Assembly: GCA_032433595.1 (NCBI GenBank) | Contig: JASWJB010000387.1 | Coordinates: forward strand, 1-35,499 | Length of the DNA: 35,499 nucleotides | DNA from: Conoideocrella luteorostrata | Taxonomy: Eukaryota > Ascomycota > Sordariomycetes > Hypocreales > Clavicipitaceae | Direction: 5' to 3' | In this document: piece after piece, positions 1 to 11,950 of the stretch | How positions within the stretch are numbered: the first letter of the stretch is position 1 | Layout of the letters: the number at the start of each line of letters is the position of its first letter | The notes under the pieces: model-generated | Seen by the model: the letters and a program-made list of their open reading frames with translations, nothing else | Databases searched by the model: none | Told to the model about the DNA's origin: nothing | Position numbers and translations under genes: made by a program

Positions 1-1374
1 TTTTATTTTTATTTTTTATTTATCGATAGTTTGGTTGTCACAGGACTATCTTGTGTTCCCTTGAGCTGTTAAAATGTCCTTGAACATGTGCTGGGATTTT
101 CTCCCAAGAAGGATCGACAGCAATACTACCTCCAGGTATCGCTGAGAGCCCTCGCAACAGTCTTGAATAATCTGCTGGATTTTAAGAGGTGTCTAGAGAG
201 GGTATCAAGACCTGTTTCCCATCCGTTCCCGATGGCCTCGGTCCAATTGGACAAGACCTATCAGTCCAAGTTAGAGTCACTCACGGTCCCCCATGCGCTC
301 GATCGTCGAGGATGAGAGGCATAAAGCGTTTGCACTTTTCACTTTCTTTGCCCCACCAACAAATTGACCACTTATACCATGGACGCAATATCTCTGTTCG
401 GGTGATCTGGCCGCAGCGCTGAGATTGTGGACAAGTACTGCGTTCCTGGAGGCCCTGTTGCGAAGGCTTTGGCGCCGTATTCAGAATACATCAGGGTGCT
501 GCCACTGCAGAGCTTGACGTACAAAAAAGGTACGGTCCATTTACAACAAGCGATGGAAGCTATTGAATAAAGCTTGTGGGTGCAAGCAACGGGATATTGT
601 TATAACCAAACGTAGATAAAAGAGGATGAAACACAGTACCCGGGCCGGCATCCCGCAATTCCGGAGAGATGGCAGTGTATTGTCAATCATGGCCTTGAAG
701 AAAAATGCTATGTAGAGCCCCCAGCTGTGCTAGGGAATCATGTCATCAGCCAACGCTCCAGGATGGACCATAGTCATGAGGCTACATCTTCTATTATATG
801 TATGTTTTGTCTGAGCAAAGTTTAGTATTAATAATGGGAACGTCTTTCATCACTTGTCAGCGTCGTGATACGAACAACAAGTAGAAGAAGTCCACGGCAG
901 ATTCCTGTTACTAGCGCTGATGCCAGCCTGCAGCAGGGCAGGCGCGCGGTTTGTTGGCTTGGTGTACTGCTAGATACCGCAGTTTTGCTACGATATCTGA
1001 TTCCTGCGTTCCTGCTGCCTGCTTCAATTTACACAGTTATCATCCATTCCGAAGCCCTGCCTCCGTTTCCCCCCTTCGGCGCTAAGTGTGGTTACGGCGC
1101 TGCGGCTTGCTGCATGATGCAGGTCAGTCATAAGAGGCCCACGTATCAAGACTCGGGAAAAGTGGTCAACTAGACCCAGGGTCGCCGTCGCTTACATTGT
1201 GCTCAATGAGGGTTTGGATGTCGCTGGCTACAATATGCGGCCAGTTTGGGTACATGAAGACGTCTTCCCCTCCAGGACTAAATGATTGTTTTTTATCCGC
1301 CATTCTTCATTGATGCGCTGTAGTCAGCCAGCCCTTCCTCCACCACTTTCCTCCAGCAAAAGCCCAAACAAGCC
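1..1374. other. Intergenic, no convincing gene
   Basis: The stretch opens with an A/T-rich run (1-30). I find no recognisable protein domain in it. One reading of 379-570 (+) is open for 64 codons apart from a single TGA at 403-405, and its second part reads like ordinary protein (for example EIVDKYCVPGGPVAKALAPY), but I cannot assign a family. It may be a small gene remnant or chance. The last few hundred bases are presumably the promoter of the NLR-like gene at 1375. Confidence 0.4.
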
Positions 1375-2277
1375 ATGGCGGACTACTTGGATACTGAAAT
1401 ATACCGCGTCGCATGGATTGCACCGCTTGAGGTTGAGGCCCGAGCGGCCACTCTTATGCTTGACAAAAGACATTTCGGGCGAATTCCACAGGATAGCAGT
1501 GACGACTACGTGTATCGCGCAGGAGAGATGTGTGGCCACAATGTCGTCATCGCTGCCTTCCCACCGGGACAACATTACGGTGTGGCCTCTGCTGCTGATC
1601 TTGCTGGTCGGGTCAAAACTCGCTTCCCTAATATCCGGTTTGGCCTGCTTGTTGGTGTAGCAGCCGGGATCCCATCACCCAGCCGTGATATACGGCTAGG
1701 CGATGTATTAGTGGCTACAGCTGAGCGAGAAATTCCTGCACTGACGCCATATGGCTTGGGCAGAGAGGGGAAAGACAAATTTCAACTTCTAGTTAGCGGC
1801 AGAGCAATGCCTATGACCGCGTCTATCGTGAGATCGGCCATAGGGATCATCAAAGGCGAATGTTCCCAAGCCGGGAAGCTATTTCTACCCTACTACGAGA
1901 AAATCAAAGACGAGGAGTGTGCCAACGGAACATTTCACTACCCTGGACAAGATTTGGATCACTTACATGGCCTGGACAGCTCTGGGAACAGCTATCTCAT
2001 AGAGAGAACCCCTCGGCCGGATGATCAGCGCACCAAAGTCTGGTATGGCAATATCGGTTCAGGCGATACACTCATGAAGGATGCAACGAAACGAGACGAG
2101 CTCGCAGGCGCGTATGATTTGATTGGCCTTGAGATGGAGGCGGCTGGCGCCATGAATGTCCTTCCAGTTGGAGTGATTCGCGGAGTTTGCGACTATGCAG
2201 ACGAGCACAAGAACGAAGTCTGGCGGCCATACGCTGCAGCTAGGCAACTGCCTATGCCAAGGCAATTCTGGCACTGA
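1375..2277 (+). CDS. Open 5' part of the NLR-like gene: nucleoside phosphorylase-like domain
   Basis: This 300-codon frame begins at ATG 1375 and reads through a nearly complete phosphorylase-superfamily (PNP_UDP) domain of the kind found at the N terminus of fungal NLR-like proteins. Visible hallmarks are the early stretch YRVAWIAPLEVEARAA, the phosphate/nucleoside-site region GLLVGVAAGIPS, RLGDVLVA, VWYGNIGSGD and the strongly conserved DLIGLEMEAAGAMN followed by GVIRGVCDYADEHKN. These active-site-like motifs look undamaged. The frame then runs off its proper course at the 2-nt insertion near 2242 and ends 11 codons later at TGA 2275. If transcribed, it would give a stand-alone phosphorylase-like protein without the nucleotide-binding and TPR parts. 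Confidence 0.6.
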   Translation: MADYLDTEIYRVAWIAPLEVEARAATLMLDKRHFGRIPQDSSDDYVYRAGEMCGHNVVIAAFPPGQHYGVASAADLAGRVKTRFPNIRFGLLVGVAAGIPSPSRDIRLGDVLVATAEREIPALTPYGLGREGKDKFQLLVSGRAMPMTASIVRSAIGIIKGECSQAGKLFLPYYEKIKDEECANGTFHYPGQDLDHLHGLDSSGNSYLIERTPRPDDQRTKVWYGNIGSGDTLMKDATKRDELAGAYDLIGLEMEAAGAMNVLPVGVIRGVCDYADEHKNEVWRPYAAARQLPMPRQFWH

Positions 2278-2397
2278 TTGGGGCCATCCTCCCAGGAGCG
2301 CGCGTTGGTGGTGGTGGTAGTGGCAGTTTTGGTATGTGAATTAACGCTTGTTCCAACAACAAGCTGGCGGTCACTAGCTAAGTAGGCTCTGTCTTAG

Positions 2398-4146
2398 TCC
2401 ATATACCTTTCGTCCAGAGACGCGGGCCATTGGTTGCTTGTTGTTGACAACGCAGATGAATTGGTGATGGTGACCGGGGAGTCTTCAGATTCGCCTGGTT
2501 TGCCTGATTTCCTCCCACGCAGCGAATGGGGCCGGACGCTTGTCACAACGCGCTCGTTCGATGCCGCATTTAATATTGTCGGTCATAACATTATCGAGCT
2601 TACTGGAATGACGTTGGAGGACGCAACCGTTTTTATGGAAAAAGCAGTCAGCCATCCGCGTCTGCTGAAGGAGAAGAGCGACATCAGCTCCCTTCTTGAC
2701 AAGCTCACCTACCTGCCTCTGACAATTGGGCAGGCAGTAGCGTATATGACGACAAATAATGTTTCAGTCTCTCAGTACCTCCGATTATGCGACAAAACCA
2801 GCACAGGTTTGATTGGTCTCCTCAAACAACTGCATGATGAGTCTTACCACAGCAAGAGCCAAGGAGCGGTAGCGACAACATGGATCATATCCTTCGACGC
2901 TATCTGCAAAGCAAGCCATGGGGCCGCAAAGTTGCTTTCGTTTCTTCAATGGATTGGTCCGAAAGATATACCGCTAAGAATCTTGCCGACGCTTGAAGCA
3001 GAAGGGGGGCTAATCGCTGCTATCAACGTGCTCTGTTCATACAGGTTTATGAGCTGGCGCGAAGACGGGCAGACTGTGGATATGCACCACCTGGTCCATC
3101 TCGCCTTGAAAACCTGGCTTGCAGAGAAACCAGACCAATTCATGACGCAAGACAATGCCATCAAGCATATCGCCGAATCGATCCCAACAAATACAAGAGA
3201 AAACCGGCCTGTCTGGCACCAATTCATGGACCATGTGCTTCCGATTGTTTTGGGCCCTGCCTTAGTTGAATGTAGCAATGGGGCTGATTTAGGGTACATG
3301 GTTGCATGCCGATTGCAACAATTCGAGATGTCCGCTGAAGCTATCGAGGTACTCCAAAAGCTAATTGGCATCTACCATGACCGCGCCTCAGACGGCAGTG
3401 ACCAGAAGCTACTTGAGGCGCAGCACACGCTCGTGGCAAAATACGTAGACCACAGCTACCTAGAACAGGGGAAAGCTTTTATACAGCAGATGATGACCAC
3501 CCAGAATGCAATAATGTCCCCAGAGCATCCGGAACAACACAAGTTACGGTTTTGGCTCGCAAGGATAGACGTGGAATATGGTCGAGTCACGGCCGCAATT
3601 CCCGAATTGGAACATGTGGTGCGGACCCAAGATCAGATCAGCCCTAATCTGCGTTACCATGGTGAGCTTGGAAGGGCGTATGTGAAGGACGGCCAGACCA
3701 AGAAGGCAATTAAGCTGCTCGAAGATGCGGTGAATCCCCCAAAGGCGTTACCGGAGGATCATTATGATCAAATTATGTTCGAGTATGCGCTCGCAGAGGC
3801 CTACGGCCGTATCAATGAAGTAGAGCGTTCAATGGCGTTGATAGAACAGGTCGTTTCCATGCAAAAGACTTTGCCAGAGACGCACCCGGCTCGCGTTGCT
3901 CCCGAAGGTATGGCTTGGAATATCCTAGACGAGTTCAAAATGAAGGTGCGGGAAAACGAGCGGAAGATTGCGAGGCTGAACCTGCAACACATACCTGCAT
4001 CCAAGCTGGATGAGTACGTGCAGCAGAGGATTGCGGAGCTTGATCAAGAATACGCATCTGGATTGGATCAGAGAGAGGCGTGGTCTCGTAAGCTTTCTAA
4101 ATACTTTCACAGATTGTTCGAGTTTGGCGGCAGAGACAGGAAATAG
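2398..4146 (+). CDS. Open 3' part of the NLR-like gene: NB-ARC remnant and TPR region
   Basis: The frame is open from just after the putative intron acceptor (2397) to TAG 4146, but it has no good ATG at its start. It begins inside the nucleotide-binding domain at Walker B (LLVVDNADEL, about 2434-2463). Then come an RNBS-B-like GRTLVTTRS, a GLPL-like LTYLPLTIGQA (about 2704-2736), a winged-helix-like segment and an MHD-like MHHLVH (3082-3099). From about 3400 to 3880 there are three or four degenerate TPR-like repeats, the clearest being ELGRAYVKDGQTKKAIKLLE. The tail is charged and helical (about 3900-4140). There is no Walker A in frame or nearby. As it stands it cannot encode an ATP-binding switch. 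Confidence 0.6.
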   Translation, partial: SIYLSSRDAGHWLLVVDNADELVMVTGESSDSPGLPDFLPRSEWGRTLVTTRSFDAAFNIVGHNIIELTGMTLEDATVFMEKAVSHPRLLKEKSDISSLLDKLTYLPLTIGQAVAYMTTNNVSVSQYLRLCDKTSTGLIGLLKQLHDESYHSKSQGAVATTWIISFDAICKASHGAAKLLSFLQWIGPKDIPLRILPTLEAEGGLIAAINVLCSYRFMSWREDGQTVDMHHLVHLALKTWLAEKPDQFMTQDNAIKHIAESIPTNTRENRPVWHQFMDHVLPIVLGPALVECSNGADLGYMVACRLQQFEMSAEAIEVLQKLIGIYHDRASDGSDQKLLEAQHTLVAKYVDHSYLEQGKAFIQQMMTTQNAIMSPEHPEQHKLRFWLARIDVEYGRVTAAIPELEHVVRTQDQISPNLRYHGELGRAYVKDGQTKKAIKLLEDAVNPPKALPEDHYDQIMFEYALAEAYGRINEVERSMALIEQVVSMQKTLPETHPARVAPEGMAWNILDEFKMKVRENERKIARLNLQHIPASKLDEYVQQRIAELDQEYASGLDQREAWSRKLSKYFHRLFEFGGRDRK

Positions 4147-5051
4147 GCAAGCTCCGGGCCAAATTAGCCTTGGAAGGATGATCTCCACGGCGCGCTCTAA
4201 CAGTAGGGAAGCGATGGGATATGATGAGACTTGGAGAGAAGAACCATGACAAGATTGACGTAATATTACTCCTTTTGTCTCCCCTGGGCACAAGAAAAAA
4301 AACTTCTCCATTACTTCGAACTATCTGGTTCTGCGCGCAAGCTTCATGCACTACTCTAGTATCTCTTCTATTTAAGTTACAGTTTAGAGTAGTTTTTTAA
4401 GCTTATATAAGTTTTTGTGAGTCTTACCTATTTAATTTTCATTTCTCAGGCTACCATCTATCCCTGTTACTATGAAGTGCGAAAGCAGGCACGAGCTTGA
4501 TCTAATTTTTTTTTTTTTCGGTTTGTTTATTGTGCGACTGCTTTATTTATCCTACGGCCCTGGACTGATCTCTGCTCAAGGCACTGCCTGGCTTACACCC
4601 GCGCCCGCACAACGCAAATCTGTTACTGTAAATATCAACCTGTAGGTTAATAATCTCCAGCCGAGTATAGCTGGCAACTAGTAATATAGGTTACGAACTG
4701 AGACGAGTCCATACGTGACAAAAAAAATTGGTTACTTCCTTTTGTTATCACTACTAAGTGGTCTACAAAACTACGGCCGCATGAACAAATTCAATGCTAT
4801 TGTACGAAGACTATTTAGCCTTTCGGTAGACGTTGCAGACGAAAGAGTGAGCGCGTATTCTAGACGTGATGATCTATATGTAGCTGAGCGCAAGAACTAA
4901 AAAGAAAACAAAAAGCAAATGTACCAGGAGAGACCCATGGATCTAATAAACTCCCACAACTTCACGTCTCCATCTAGCGCGTATCGCCTATCATCCGAAA
5001 CACCTGTGTTCAATACTTTTCAAATGGTTGAAATTCCTCCGTCATGGTGGA
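4147..5051. other. Intergenic between convergent NLR-like gene and arg-6
   Basis: This is 3' flanking sequence for both neighbours. It is AT-rich, with a poly-T run near 4507-4518 and poly-A near 4721-4728. I looked on the minus strand for the missing acetylglutamyl-phosphate reductase half of arg-6 and found no open frame or recognisable fragment. No transposon ends are evident. Confidence 0.5.
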
Positions 5052-8296
<3,245 letters not shown>

Positions 8297-8922
8297 TTAA
8301 CGAGTAGCGACGACTATCCAAGTGGTTAGCGGAATTTTCACTCGCTCAATATCTCCTGCTATACAAATGACGAATTCCACATACCGGACGGGATGATGAT
8401 GATCAGCAGAAGGATGATAATCCCAACAATGATGCACATGCGCATCTTCATATCCTTCCACCACATCTGCTTGCGAACTCTGTTGGCGCCACGGCGGAAG
8501 CCTTGGGCCGATACGGCAAGGTTGTCGGTCTTATCTTGTAGGTTGTCGAGGCGCTCACCTCGTGCAGCAATACTGTTCACGTTTTGATGCATCTTTTGTG
8601 TGGTATCGTCGAGGGTCTATCAAATTCAAGTCAGCATCGTGGTAGTGTTGAAGCACGGCATGGTTAGCGCGATTGAGGGTTATGCGCGCCGACCATACCA
8701 TGCGAATCAACATTAGGGTCGTTGGAGAATGCTTCCATGGGGAGCAGAGGTTTGCTCATTTCATCCCTGTCCAGCAATCGCAAGCTGCTAAATGTCGACC
8801 TTTCGTGTAAATCATGAATGAGCGAGAGGGAAACATACTGCTTGTATATTCTGCATTTGGGCTTCGGACTTGCTTTGAGTAGCATCTCGAGAGATGTGAG
8901 GGTCGTAGCGTTCATCAGGCAT
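8297..8922 (-). CDS. SNC1: Synaptobrevin-type v-SNARE (R-SNARE), Snc1/VAMP
   Basis: Snc1 sits on secretory and endocytic vesicles and pairs with plasma-membrane Sso/Sec9 t-SNAREs to drive exocytosis, including at hyphal tips. The gene is split into exons 8922-8839, 8616-8385 and 8313-8297. The introns have GTATGT donors, TAG acceptors, and a GCTAAC branch site in the second. Phases fit (0, then 1), giving 110 aa. The SNARE helix runs from about residue 29 with the zero-layer arginine at about R47 ([20 protein letters not shown]), followed by the signature [22 protein letters not shown]-terminal membrane anchor of Ile/Leu residues ends PSVVATR. If the second intron is retained, the protein instead ends GMWNSSFV, which lacks the family ending. 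The N terminus is short and variable, as usual for the family. Confidence 0.93.
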
Positions 8923-9620
8923 TTTAGAGATGTAGAGTTTGGGAGGCGTGGAAATGAGTCTGGCGGGCGGGTGAGCCTGTTCTGTCGCTAAAATCAAGAG
9001 AACTGACTGTTCGTTTGATGCGTTATGTCGGCAAGACTAGATGATGGCGTTGATGGTTTCGATGGAGAGGAGAAGAGATGAAAAGGACAGGAGACATGAC
9101 GGCCTGCCCAGGTATGGGAACAGAGGAGGCAAGACACGCCAGCCCCCTTCCAAAAGGAGCCTAATACCCATAGTGAGCCATCTGGTTGGCGAGGCGAAGC
9201 GCCTGACACCAGCACGGAGGCAACGGAACCCACGCGCCCCGTCATGCCTGGAAGTATCTCCACATTGAAAGACAGTGGGAATATACTTTACTGCAAGCCA
9301 CGCTGATACACGTCACTGTCTGAAGTTGCTTCAAAGTGCGAACGAGGGGCGGGCGCCACAACCTTGACTGGGAAAACTTAAAGCAAAACTCAGAACGCCT
9401 CTATCCGATCCGTGCTTCAAGCACCTCATTATTAAACTAATAACCCATCAATTCCGCCGGCTCCAGAGAGAGCGGAATGTACAGCCATCCCGGTGTTGAT
9501 TTATACATCTCATCTCGACTTGTTATCGTCCCAAGGATGATGGCTCGTGGCTCAGCATTTCCATCCCTTAAAAGCTTACGTGCCACAAGGGGGTTACTGA
9601 AATACGCAACACGCACCGAT

Positions 9621-9651
9621 GTACTCCGTACGGAGTACGGAGTACGGAGTA
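9621..9651. repeat. Palindrome GTACTCCGTACGGAGTAC with tandem CGGAGTA units
   Basis: Bases 9621-9638 read GTACTCCGTACGGAGTAC, identical to their own reverse complement. The right half continues as a period-7 tandem, CGGAGTA three times (9631-9651). It is the densest instance of the TACGGAGTA/TACTCCGTA motif found across the non-coding parts of the window. Confidence 0.85.
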
Positions 9652-11835
9652 AACAACTGGATCACGTGGCGCTGCAAGCCACCAGAGCCAACCTGCGGCT
9701 CAGGCAACGGGGTGGATTTTCCAGATCGGATCGTGGCGATTGTTGTGCCAGAAAGGCGCCGAAGGAAGTACGAAATTCCTAAATGCCTCCCAGTTCAAGA
9801 AGACAAACTTCACATGGCGTTGAAGATTTCTCCATGGGCAATTCGCGGTCAAAGGCCGCCTGAGACATGGTCCGAGATCCAGTCTTGTTCAGTTGTCAGT
9901 GACCGTTGCAGATATGTTTCAAGCCGGAATAAGAAGACAGGTTCGTGGGACGCCGATATCATGGACAAGGTGATGATAGAAAGCGCGGCATGATGCTAGA
10001 GGCCCATTGCCTACATTTGTCCCTCCTTACTATGTATGACCCGTGGCTTGATTCTTTTACGGTCACGACAGGCAAGCTAGCCACTGCCACTCACCACTTT
10101 GAAGCCACTAGCTAAGGGTCCACGGATCATTCCACCACTACTGCATTATTACGGAGCTTTTCTTGCGAGTCCTGCGTAGTGGCTGGCTGGTGGATTGTTT
10201 GTGCAAACTCGGTGGTGTGAAAATCGGGCATCATTGGCGGGTTCACAAGGATTCCCCGCTCTTTCGTAAGAGACAGGCGGTATCTTGTATGACGCTCTTT
10301 GCTCCATGAAAAACCACGAGACTCCATTTACGGTAAAGTAATTAAGTAGATTAGTGTAGGCCAGGATAACAGTTTGTGCTGTACTGTATAGAGTGTGGAG
10401 GGTTGAATCATGTGAAGCATGATGATGAGAGCCGAGCCTCTCAAGCTGCACCCCGCCTTTGTTCCTAATGAAGCGCGATCCGCAGGGCGGGAGTGGCGTG
10501 GAAATGTGGTTCACTCATCAACCCTCAACCGAGACTTCCATTTCCTCCAACACAACGCATTATTCATCTGTTGCCTCGCAGCTACATGCAGCCTCATATG
10601 CAATCTTTTAGACAGTGCTCCGCATGGTCCGAAAACAATATAGCAACTTACGCTCCTCGTGACAAGTTGTTTTCTGTAGCTATTTTCCACCTAAATCGGA
10701 TGGTGCACTGTTATAGCCAGCCATTGTCTGGATTGTCAAGGACAAAAACAATGGATATACATAGCATATCCCTCAATCCTTCATAGATTACTATAGTTAG
10801 TGCGTACGATATACCTGGGCATGTACTCCGTAGTAATGTCGACTGGTTCATCCCAACACAAAACAGTAACGCACAGTAAAGTAAAGGTACAGCCGTCCCC
10901 AGGCTGTATTTCGATGAGTTTGATGGTTTTAAGTTCCGCCCAGTGCGTCATGGCTCTCCATAGCGTCTCTTATTGGTGTCATTGTGAGAGCAATGAAGGT
11001 CTATTGAAGACTCCTTTGCGGCTAACCTCGTATTCTTCCCCTTCAGTGCTAGCTGCTAGCATTGGAATAGCTTAGTCGATCTTTGATGTTGATATGGTTA
11101 TTCTGTGGTAATTCACGATCCTGCATAACATATATCATTGCTGTTGCCCTGTGGTTAGCAATCCTGCGCCAGTTCTCCGTCCTTTGAACACCCACCACCT
11201 TTCTGGGAACTATTCCAGCTTCTGCAACCGTAATCAATCATCTGTTGAAGCGGACGATATCTAGCCGATTTTCAAGCAAACAATCAACGACGGGCATTAT
11301 TTCTATCGCCCACGGAGTACGTTAGTAAATTTAGTCCTTTTCCCCTTGAGGTTTGCAGCGAGCACAAATCGCGACCGTCTCCTGCCGATCCATTCTGGTC
11401 GACGGTTCGTTCCTGCGTCAACATCGCACCAATCATTTTTATTTCACGGGGTAGCGCGACCACCGACGCTAACAGAGTAACTACAATACAATCCCACCGT
11501 TCTTGGAAACATTTACAAGTTAAATACTCCAAACGGCTGCCGACATCCATTCATCTACTGTATAGCTTGTCGTTGCTCCACCCACACACGCCAAGCTACT
11601 TATTCGACAAAAAGGACTCCGTCGCTCCATCACCGTCCCTTATTGCCCGAGTCGCTTACACCTGATCAGATCCTAGTTGATTGTTCTTTTTCTCTTCCTA
11701 GCATTTTTGTCTCCTCCGAGTTTTACGGCAATAGTCGCGTTGCTCCTTCTTAAAGATCTCATTGTTCATTTCCTTCTTGCTTCATTCAAACGATATTTAC
11801 ATCTGCTGCATTGCGCACTAAAGGCACGTTAGTCA

Positions 11836-11904
11836 ATGCTCAATTCGATTTGCTGGGGCTGCTGTATGAAGCTCATGGGCTATCAAATGCCCGTTCAATG
11901 TTGA
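11836..11904 (+). promoter_or_regulatory. Possible upstream ORF in the GH76 leader
   Basis: ATG 11836 opens a 22-codon frame ending at TGA 11904, 46 bases before the first candidate start of the mannosidase. A second upstream ATG at 11898 opens a 40-codon frame (minus stop 39) that overlaps the main start and ends at 12017. Whether either lies in the mRNA depends on the transcription start, which I cannot see. Confidence 0.25.
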
Positions 11905-11950
11905 AGACTGAGTCGACTGCAGATCGCACCGTCGCAGACGTCCCAGTACG

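Larger units (their letters stand above)
1375..4146 (+). pseudogene. Broken NLR-like gene: nucleoside phosphorylase + NB-ARC remnant + TPR
   Basis: Fungal NLR-like proteins of this layout join an N-terminal purine/uridine phosphorylase-like domain to a nucleotide-binding oligomerisation domain and C-terminal TPRs. They are thought to act in non-self recognition and programmed cell death. Here the order is intact but the gene is damaged in two places. First, the alanine-rich end of the phosphorylase domain carries two extra bases (AG at 2242-2243); removing them restores the frame through AYAKAIL to the Gly/Ser linker. Second, after a plausible intron (2332-2397, GTATGT...TTAG, phase 1) the protein resumes as VHIPFVQR, then jumps in another frame to HWLLVVDNADEL (Walker B). 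The segment that should carry the P-loop is absent. No single reading frame spans the locus. Convergent with arg-6. I infer a decaying allele; a sequencing error could explain the 2-nt shift but not the missing domain segment. Confidence 0.75.
8923..11950. other. Three-kilobase gap between SNC1 and the GH76 gene
   Basis: These are two divergent promoter regions plus undefined sequence. Open frames of 60-125 codons exist (for example 9619-9993 +, 10149-10514 -), but none shows a domain, signal peptide or believable splice partners. Features seen: a perfect 18-bp palindrome at 9621-9638 extending into three CGGAGTA units (9631-9651), TACTCCGTA at 10824-10832, ACGGAGTAC at about 11312-11320, and a pyrimidine-rich stretch at 11640-11800 that looks like promoter/5' leader of the GH76 gene. 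Confidence 0.45.

Noticed and set aside
2434..2436. Start codon for a stand-alone downstream NB-ARC/TPR protein
   Set aside because: The codon is TTG, lies inside the Walker B strand and continues an upstream frame, so it is not a real start.
8308..8335. tRNA A-box-like sequence (CCAAGTGGTTAGCGG)
   Set aside because: No matching B box or cloverleaf follows, and the stretch is explained as the end of the last SNC1 intron.
9619..9993. 124-codon plus-strand frame
   Set aside because: It starts inside the CGGAGTA repeat and shows no domain or believable splice partner.
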